From the NCBI GenBank assembly GCA_963169105.1, contig OY720636.1, positions 144,669,941 to 144,733,940 on the forward strand: 64,000 nt of DNA, given 5' to 3'. The position numbers and the translations under genes are program-made. Positions 57,340-64,000 of this stretch are shown here, in pieces. Within the stretch, counting starts at the first letter, position 1, and every line of letters begins with the position of its first letter. Source of the stretch: Ceriagrion tenellum. Its lineage: Eukaryota > Arthropoda > Insecta > Odonata > Coenagrionidae. Under the pieces are notes generated by a model. The model did no database searches. It was not told the origin of the DNA and saw nothing but the letters and a program-made list of their open reading frames with translations.

Positions 57340-60037
57340 CCTCCATGCGCGGTTAAAGGTATTTCACTCGGTTCGCGATCTGTGGCTCACTCGACTCGGA
57401 AGGCGACCCCATTTAGCGCCCGCTTTGTTTAATGTAGGCAATGCGGGGGCGAAAGGCCGCCAATACAACGTTACACGAGTTTATTCCGCCTCTACGTTGC
57501 TGATAATGTTACATTGGCTTGGATATGTGAGTTTGGGTTCTGCTCTTGTGGTTTGGGTGTGATTTTTCACCAAGGCCGACGCCGAAGCGCATTGGAGTGT
57601 CGCTGCCTCTCCCAGCGGATCGCCCGAAGCAATCAAAAGATTGTATTGAGACGCAAGTGGATTTTAATTTCGCCTAGCGACCCGTGCACGTACGCAAAGG
57701 GACAATGGATCCGCAACCAGTGGGCGATCGACTGTTCCGTGCTCGATCCGCGGATGTTAAGGGAGTGCAGTAAACTATCGATTGTCAATTGTAAATGTTG
57801 GCAATGGCCAGTGGCCTTGGCAGCTTTGCCACCAATCAGTTACCGACTTTTTCTTGATATTAAACAACTAAACGCATTGTTTACTCTGATTACTTCTTGC
57901 TTAGTCTTGTACTCTCCTGTAATCTCCTGAACCATTTTCTCAGGAATTTATTTGCTTATAGTAAGTAACTGTGTTGTATTTTCTGTGAATAGCAGAAGAA
58001 AAATTGTTGCGTACACTGCTGTCAACGACCTTGTTTTAGCAGCAATGGTTAGTTTAAACCAATGCAATGCAGTTAAAGCAATGTTTTATTAGTATCATGT
58101 ATAAGTATTTTGCGACAAAATATGTTATTCTTAAATCTCACGATGGCTTTTAAGATCTATTTATTCAGCCCGTACTCTTTCTTCGTGTAAACATATTTGC
58201 AATTTGCTGTAGTTTATTCATTTTAAAACAAAGATTGTGATGATCCAACTCTTGTTGTGTTTTATGCACGGGTGTGAAATCCAATTGTGTATTTCAATTT
58301 GATGAGTGCAGAATTTTGCTCACAAATATTAATTTAAAAATTATGCCGTCTTTTACTGCAAATTATGCGTTATATATATTACCTGCTCCAATTAATTTCG
58401 TCGAATGTCCTCTTCAGAATTTCGACTAAGCCAAGTATATCTCTTTTGTATAATAAATTGCATATCACATTCCGATTTCTTTTGTTATCATTGGCTAATT
58501 TTTATTTGAGTAGATGGTTCCCTACCTGTCCTCTCGTCCTCTATTTTTTCATTAACAAGACGACCTCTTGAAAGTTTACTGACCTCCACCTCGTGGTGCG
58601 TTTCTCTTGTCCCAGTTGGTTGGGATTACAACTGACTTAACTGAGTCAAATAACTGGATTACCTTCCCAAAATAAGTAATGTATCCAAAATTATTCTGCT
58701 CTTGGTCTTTTCCTTAACTGTTGAATTATACTGAAGGGATTTAATGAATTCCATCTGCTGTAGCGGCCGTTCTTATGCGGGAGCGCTTGTCTTTCCCGCC
58801 ATCAAGGATTCCTGGTCCCAAGTTATTCATATCCATGGCACACTCCCCATCCATACTTGTAAAAACTGGTCTAATCTCTTTACCGCAGTGTTGTTCAACG
58901 TATTTCATCTTTCATCCTTGGATCTCTTTTGATTCTATTCTTAACTTTCCGGCCATGTCACTTGCAGCTGAAAAAGCTTCACTCTGCTCATTTAAGCTTT
59001 GTTTCTCCCACTTGGCGCGTCCGCTGCCTCCCGTCTCTTAGGTATCCCCAAAGATACTGCATACTTCCGCTTAGCTCTTTCAGCTATGTTTCTTTCTCCT
59101 TACTGGTTTCTCCGCGCTCATTGTTCTTGAAGTCCTAAATATTTACCATTTTCATTTCCCACCACTTCTCCTATTCATCCTTTTATTCTTCATCAATCCT
59201 TTAATTACTATCCCTATCACACTAAAATTTTAGATTTTGAGTATATGCTAGAAAATGTCATTTTTAGCATGATGACTATATGGCTTTTGATATTTCCTCT
59301 TAATTCTTAGAGGATATTTCTACGTTATTTATCCAATCTGTGGAAGAAAGGATTAATTAAGGACAAATGTGTAGAAAATTGGTCACCTGCTATTTTTCGA
59401 TTCAAATGATCTAAACCAAATATTCGACTCACTTAAATCAGGTTTGCGCAAGGACTTTCCAACGCAAATTGCCTTGGTTGAAGTCACCGGTTACGTAGGC
59501 TACGCCAATCCATAGAAAAACTGGTAAACTATCGTGGTATTTTTTAAATTATCATTATGTTCTTTCTTAAATTTGGTTCATTTTTGGTTACATGGGCGAC
59601 ATAAATCGGTAAAAGACCCAACCAAAATTACTTTTCCACATACTACGGTGTTGCGCAAGGTTGAGGGCGTGTTCTTCCAAATGTTGTCATAAAACTTCAG
59701 GAATGCATGCTGACGATCAACAATTGGGTTCCATTTCTATCGTAGTGAGCTTATTCAAGCATTTTAGATGGCACGTCTGCTATATGCTCATGAACCAAAG
59801 ATATCTATTTCATTTTAAATGGTAAAGAGAACTAATTCCATGATTACTGGTGACTCTATTGCCATCGCAAAACTAAATTTGCAACGTAATGATTAACCCA
59901 TGATTAAGTTTCAACGCCTTGCGATTCTGTATCCCAAAAAATCCCATAAGTAAGCAAATAATGTATCTTTGAAAGGTCATATATGATTTAGTACTTTCCC
60001 GGCGAGTATTATGTGTGAAATTATCTTGAGATTCACA
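57340..60037. other. Long intergenic stretch
   Basis: A 138-codon plus-strand frame (57514-57930) is the longest here and has no competing long frame on the other strand. It is Cys- and Arg-rich in the first half and hydrophobic at the end, but shows no family I know. I leave it uncalled. Confidence 0.4.
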
Positions 60038-60047
60038 CCGGTTTACA

Positions 60048-60151
60048 TTTTTGGCTGCTGCCAACGTTTCGATGGCTAACACTTCCAACGTCATCAGGGT
60101 AATGATGACGATAGAAGTGCTATTCATATAAACGTTGGTAGCAGCCAAAAA
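60048..60151 (-). repeat. Palindrome with hammerhead-like motif, free-standing copy
   Basis: Bases 60048-60069 and 60130-60151 are inverted repeats with 21 of 22 matches, and the similarity continues inward, so the whole 104 bp is an imperfect palindrome. On the minus strand it reads CTGATGAC, a GTTGG...CCATC hairpin, then GAAACGTTGG. The opposite half carries a more worn copy (AATGATGAC, hairpin, AAACGTTGG). It matches the order of the motif beside the Penelope-like fragment at 62171-62309. No GIY-YIG or RT frame lies next to this copy. Confidence 0.75.
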
Positions 60152-60484
60152 TTTAGCCGGGTGTTGATCCCAAGAGAATTGGAAAGGTCATATTCTCTGT
60201 CTCTAATATGGTGAATTGCAAACGATCCTCCATTCTCCAAAAATTCTAAAAAAAACCTGCTCAGTATTCACCTGAAAATGCAACTAATTTCCGCCCTAAT
60301 TTTTTCCTGACTTTATTACTGCACTTTGTTTATCCTAAATTTAACAGAGGGAAAGGATATTCCTTGATTTTTGTGATAACTTCTTCCGTATGTCTTCGAC
60401 AATCCCTTGATGTCCTTGGACTTGTGGAGTGTGCATTACGTTTCATCTTAATCTATAGTATCCTTTAGCATACGTTGTAATTAA

Positions 60485-60569
60485 CATGAGAAAAATTGGC
60501 CTTGACCGGGAATCAAATCACGGACCTTTTGCTTTCCGGGCCTATGCGCTGACCACTACGCCTCCCAAG
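60485..60569 (-). mobile_element. tRNA-derived SINE head (family 2), minus strand
   Basis: The minus strand reads a GGCGTAGTGGTCAGCGCA A-box-like stretch, a GTGATTTGATTCCCGG B-box-like stretch and a tail AATTTTTCTCATG shared with the copy at 25981. No sound anticodon stem is present. Confidence 0.6.
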
Positions 60570-62170
60570 CTTCCTATTCTCACGGCAATTTCGAAGAATA
60601 CGTATAAACTATGTATTTCCTATTTTAGCAAAAGGAACCCAGTATTTAATGTTTTCCCCGCTAGGGTAAAGCCTCGAAATATGGTGACTGGAATTGGCCC
60701 TGACGATCTTGGAATGCCTGATTCGTCTTGTACTTTTCAAAAAACTTTTTTGTTATTGGACCGATGGATATCAAATGAAACTTAACCCTACGATTCCGGA
60801 ACGGTTTAGAGTAGATTCAGATGGATTTTCGGTTTGGAACCGAACCGAAAGACGAATGAAATTGGTTCTGCAGCTAAAGTAGAACGATAATATTTTTAGC
60901 GCAAGCCCCAAGAATCGGAAAGGAACCGTTTCGAACTGGATTTGGTCGTGGACAATTTTTTCTCGCCATCACCCTTTTGTTCCGAATATCGTACCAAGGA
61001 ATTTTTGTGACATGGAACGTATTGCGATTCCTAGTCATTTCCGAAACCTTATGTGTTTCAGCTTAGAGCGTAAGAAATTCTACTTTGTTCACTTTCATCG
61101 TTAAGTACGACTTCTTAAGAGATTGAGCATGCTAAAGTGATGAAGTGTTCATTTTGTAATCTTCATAATACTATTTCTGTTTAAAAGTTAATTTTAGTTA
61201 CGTTGGTGATGCGCGTCCAACTCTTTTATAGTCAGAGATGAATGAGCTAAAATATTGCGTAGACAGTTATTTGACTCGAAGTAAGAAGGAATGAGGGAAA
61301 TGCGGTACAAATTATTAATATACGGTATCTTTGTATCTATTTCTATGCGTATTTTATCGTCTCTTAGGATGGTTTTGTTATAAACGTGAGGGAACTTTTA
61401 ATTTTTATGTTTGCATCGTTAGCGGTTTTATGTGGTGGATTATAAAAGGTAATCTCCAATTTGTCTAAATTTGCGAGCAAGATGCCGTCAGTCGATCTAG
61501 ACGTGATCGGCTCGGAACAGTACCTTGGAACTTGAATGATGGCTGCGGATGTAGTCACACAGTGCTGCCACAACGATGAACACATGAACATGAAAGTGAA
61601 CACAGTGCTGCCACAACGATGCTTACAAGCGTCCGGAGTCTATAGTGGAGACTTGAGTGCAGTGTTGCCAGATGATTTAAGACCTAAATCGCCCGGAAGG
61701 CATGCTCTCGTATTCCAAAATTCTAGAACCTTGTATTCACGCCCTTGACTTTGCATCACTCAAAGTTCCCGAGATAGGTTTGTTTGATCATTTCATCGGA
61801 CTTTGAGTGGAATAATGTTGTGAGAAAATGCACGACTGATTACTATTTCTTATTATTATCTCCACTCATGGAGTCCAAACTACGCAACCTCTCATACGAA
61901 TATTTATACTTGGATTCGACCTTACTCTTTAACCTCCAGAAGCGAATGGTAAATCCAAGGTTGCTTCATCTCGTTAAACATACACTTACGAGACTTGTTT
62001 TAATAGTTCACAAAAATATTCAAAGCCATCCTAGTAGCAACTAACGCTGTTAATATCAAGTTAGCACAAGCTCACCGGGTGAACCAGTCGCTTTTTTTTA
62101 CCTGTTCTGAAGAACACCAAATAATGTCAGTCCATAAAGAAAGATCTAAGGCTTTCCCGGCGTTTATACT
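60570..62170. other. Intergenic DNA, nothing firm
   Basis: ACAGTGCTGCCACAACGATG occurs at 61559 and again at 61602, a local 43-bp-spaced duplication that opens the 70-codon frame at 61536. No other feature is supported. Confidence 0.45.
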
Positions 62171-62309
62171 ATTCAAGGTTACTCGGGTTTCCCACCGGGT
62201 CAAACTCTTCATCTTGGCCGACGTTTCGATGAACGAGTCGTCCATCGTCATCAGAAACCAGATATCATCAGCATGATATCACCGGTGGGAAACCCGAGTA
62301 ACCTTCAAT
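62171..62309 (-). ncRNA. Hammerhead-like motif inside a perfect 24-bp inverted repeat, beside a Penelope-like fragment
   Basis: Bases 62175-62198 are exactly inverted at 62282-62305 and the match runs on to 62171 and 62309 with one mismatch. Between them the minus strand reads CTGATGA (62248-62254), a 9-bp hairpin with a 3-nt loop (62227-62247), then AAACGTCGGCC; the last hairpin G completes GAAA. A second small palindrome (8 bp paired, loop CAGC) lies at 62261-62280. CUGAUGA, stem II and GAAA are the hammerhead core. Here one extra C stands after CUGAUGA, stem I is short and wobble-rich, and stem III would need the self-complementary ACGU, as in minimal dimeric hammerheads. Activity is unproven. 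Confidence 0.5.
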
Positions 62310-62366
62310 ATGCCAGTCCCTATGTTTCCAATCCCAGAATGACTATCGCCCAAAAATACCCCATCT

Positions 62367-63007
62367 CGGGATCTACCGCGTATTTTTGTTGTAAATGTCA
62401 ACAGTTTTGGTGACCCTACTGTCAGCGTCTTTAGGTCGAAGATACCGGTTCATGAGTTTGGCCCTCATAATATAGGACCAATTTCCCGCCAATTTTTTGG
62501 TACTGCTCTCTCATTGGTCCTTTTTAGGATTCTCCTCCATGTATCGTCCAGGTGGTATCCTCTGTCTCTGTTGAAGTTGTCCGTTCGTGCTATCTCGATG
62601 GATTCTCTAATTAGCCTAGGGTAATATCTGCTCTCTCTCCATATTACCTTGGCCTCGTCAAATTTTATGTCATGTCCCGGGGTCCAGGCGTGCTCCGATA
62701 CGGCCGACAGGTGAAATTGTCCATTTTTCGTTGCTCTCCGGTGTTCCTGCATTCGTACCTTTAATGACGGGCAAGTCTCACCGATATATGATTTCTCACA
62801 GGAACAAGGCACCTGGTAAACTCCCTCATGTAGGTCCTTTGGATTTTGTCTTTAGCCTAGGGTAGAATGTCACCGATCTTTGTGGCGCAGTTGAACCAAG
62901 TGCAATATTATGAGGGCCAAACTCATGAAACAGCATCTTCGACTTGAAGGCGCTGACAGTAGTGTCAGCGAAACTGTTGTCACAACAAAAATACGCGGTA
63001 GATCCCG
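62367..63007 (-). mobile_element. Penelope-like element remnant between inverted repeats of about 105 bp
   Basis: Bases 62367-62473 and 62905-63007 are inverted repeats, about 90% alike apart from one 4-bp gap, starting CGGGATCTACCGCGTATTTT. They enclose a GIY-YIG endonuclease frame on the minus strand. Penelope-like elements carry a reverse transcriptase followed by GIY-YIG and often have terminal repeats in direct or inverted order. Here the RT is wholly missing, so this is a truncated or rearranged copy. Downstream of the frame (lower coordinates) lies the hammerhead-like motif, the expected side for a Penelope terminal repeat. Confidence 0.8.
62465..62870 (-). pseudogene. GIY-YIG endonuclease domain of a Penelope-like element
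   Basis: On the minus strand the frame reads KDLHEGVYQVPCSCEKSYIGET, then MQEHRRATKNGQFHLSAVSEH, AWTPGHDIKFDEAKV, YYPRLIRESIEIA, and DNFNRDRGYHLDDTW before the C-terminus. GVYQ.PC.C...YIGET with R, EH, H and E residues further on is the Penelope-type GIY-YIG nuclease (GIY strand as GVY, YIG intact, catalytic-type Arg in V-R-M-Q-E-H, Glu in R-E-S-I-E). About 120 residues are open to the stop at 62465. Upstream, KTKSK continues in another frame, so a frameshift separates it from the rest, and a stop lies at about 62852. The C-terminal 20 residues are encoded partly within the left inverted repeat. Confidence 0.85.
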
Positions 63008-63865
63008 AAAAATGAAGGAGTTCAATGTAGAGCACCGCGAAAGGCTTCGCTCTCACAATACCCCATCTGTTCGTGAATTCGTCAAAATTTGCGAGTGGCG
63101 TAGATTTTTAGAATTCGGTCGCATTTTTTATTACTCAAGTCGCCCATCCTGCGGTAAATCGCCCAAGCCTTGGGTGCACGTCTCGTTAGCAGACCACGCT
63201 CGGTGAGTTCACCTTTTGGAATCTCGGCTGCTGGAGACTGAACCCTGATGACTTCTTTAGGAGGCTCTCATTTCAAAAATCTCCTGCATTGCGTCCATTT
63301 GCACGCTGCAACTGACAAGATACTCGTAGTTGTTGTGGGCTTGTCGAGCAAAGTGCTGAGGAGGTGGGGATCGGAGTAAAGTGTTGGAATTCACTACACT
63401 AAAATGTCGTTTTCCCAGTCTTGGTTGCCTCCGGGGGCAGGAAGGATGATGGACCCGAGGCGTCCTTGCCACAGGCGACGTGTCCTATTTGGGTCACCGC
63501 CGCTGATGTCCCCCGCCTCAATTGGTCCACGTGCACTGAACTAAATTTCCCTCAATTCCGCGTCTTAGCGGAGCAGGTCGTGAGAACGTGACATCCTTCT
63601 TAGCCAAGCATCTCATAGAACCCTGTCGGCGACGTGACCTCCAGCTTCAGGATCTTTCTGTTGAAAAGTGAGGATATAGACTGAAAGCTTTAGTGTGGCT
63701 GGATCGTTTGAAAAGTGTCCGTTGCCGACATGTAATTGTTAACAAAGTCTGATACTTATTCCTTTCCCGCGAGTAGGCACATCACCTCTCTTTAGGTTCC
63801 CTGAAAACCTTATCCCCGTATGTAGCGAATTCACCCCTTTGACACGCTACGTCAGCCAGTGGTTT
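63008..63865. other. Intergenic DNA, nothing recognised
   Basis: Moderately GC-rich with short frames on both strands and no known motif. It spans from the Penelope-like remnant to the last LINE. Confidence 0.45.
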
Positions 63866-63879
63866 TGAGTGAGAATAGG

Positions 63880-64000
63880 AAGGCAACGAGGGTGCATTGA
63901 GAAATAATTGAACTTGGGGATAACTTTGTGTACCTAGGTCGAATTTCGTCCAAATATATATGAACATAGTAGAATATTATGAGATGTGCAAATACTGGAA
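63880..64000 (+). mobile_element. LINE fragment (family A), cut by the window end
   Basis: The plus strand reads EIIELGDNFVYLGRISSKYI, then after stops MRCANTG. This aligns with the start of the family A copy at 30840 (EVIEDVDDFVYLGKMF and RRANAGR), so a third copy probably begins here and continues past the edge. It already has stops and a small indel. Confidence 0.6.

Noticed and set aside
1..64000. CRISPR array, operon or prophage
   Set aside because: No regularly spaced repeats with unique spacers, no run of adjacent coding sequences, and retroelement content typical of an animal genome.

Overview
The window reads as non-coding, repeat-rich nuclear DNA from an animal, most likely an arthropod and probably an insect with a large genome. 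The reasons are that no open reading frame exceeds about 160 codons, there are no operons or bacterial-type genes, and decayed non-LTR retrotransposon tails, tRNA-derived SINEs with intact target-site duplications, inverted-repeat DNA elements and a Penelope-like element all occur together. The species cannot be named from the sequence. I found no host protein-coding gene that I would defend and no intact tRNA or rRNA gene. The best gene-like hint is a short THAP-like zinc-finger start near 32496.

Layout. 1-400: tRNA-like SINE head, then a 14-bp tandem repeat. 2616-2860: long imperfect palindrome with hammerhead-like halves. 3590-4860: two opposed fragments of one LINE family. 5640-6078: LINE tail. 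9815-11690: palindrome and CCCGA-rich blocks, perhaps the ends of one DNA element. 12256-12565, 21499-21814 and 26602-26852: three copies of one SINE family. 22716-24230: foldback-type element with about 110-bp terminal inverted repeats and a nested second inverted repeat. 30840-31575: the best LINE 3' end. 33440-33640 and 40370-40640: LINE tails. 41366-42349: inverted-repeat element (MITE-like). 44817-45377 and 49317-49921: two copies of a TTAA-flanked element. 50452-53297: hAT-like non-autonomous element carrying a LINE reverse-transcriptase relic. 55264-56357: 67-bp direct repeats. 57000-57330: LINE tail. 60048-60151 and 62171-63007: hammerhead-like palindrome, then a Penelope-like GIY-YIG remnant between inverted repeats. 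63880-64000: a LINE running off the window.

The signal most worth following is a repeated small-RNA-like motif: a CTGATGA-type core, a short hairpin, then GAAACGTYGG. It occurs at three loci (2616-2860, 60048-60151, 62171-62309). The first two loci carry an inverted pair of the motif. The third lies just downstream, on the same strand, of the Penelope-like GIY-YIG reading frame. Hammerhead ribozymes are known from Penelope-like retroelements, so these loci may be ribozyme-bearing termini, or free-standing elements derived from them.
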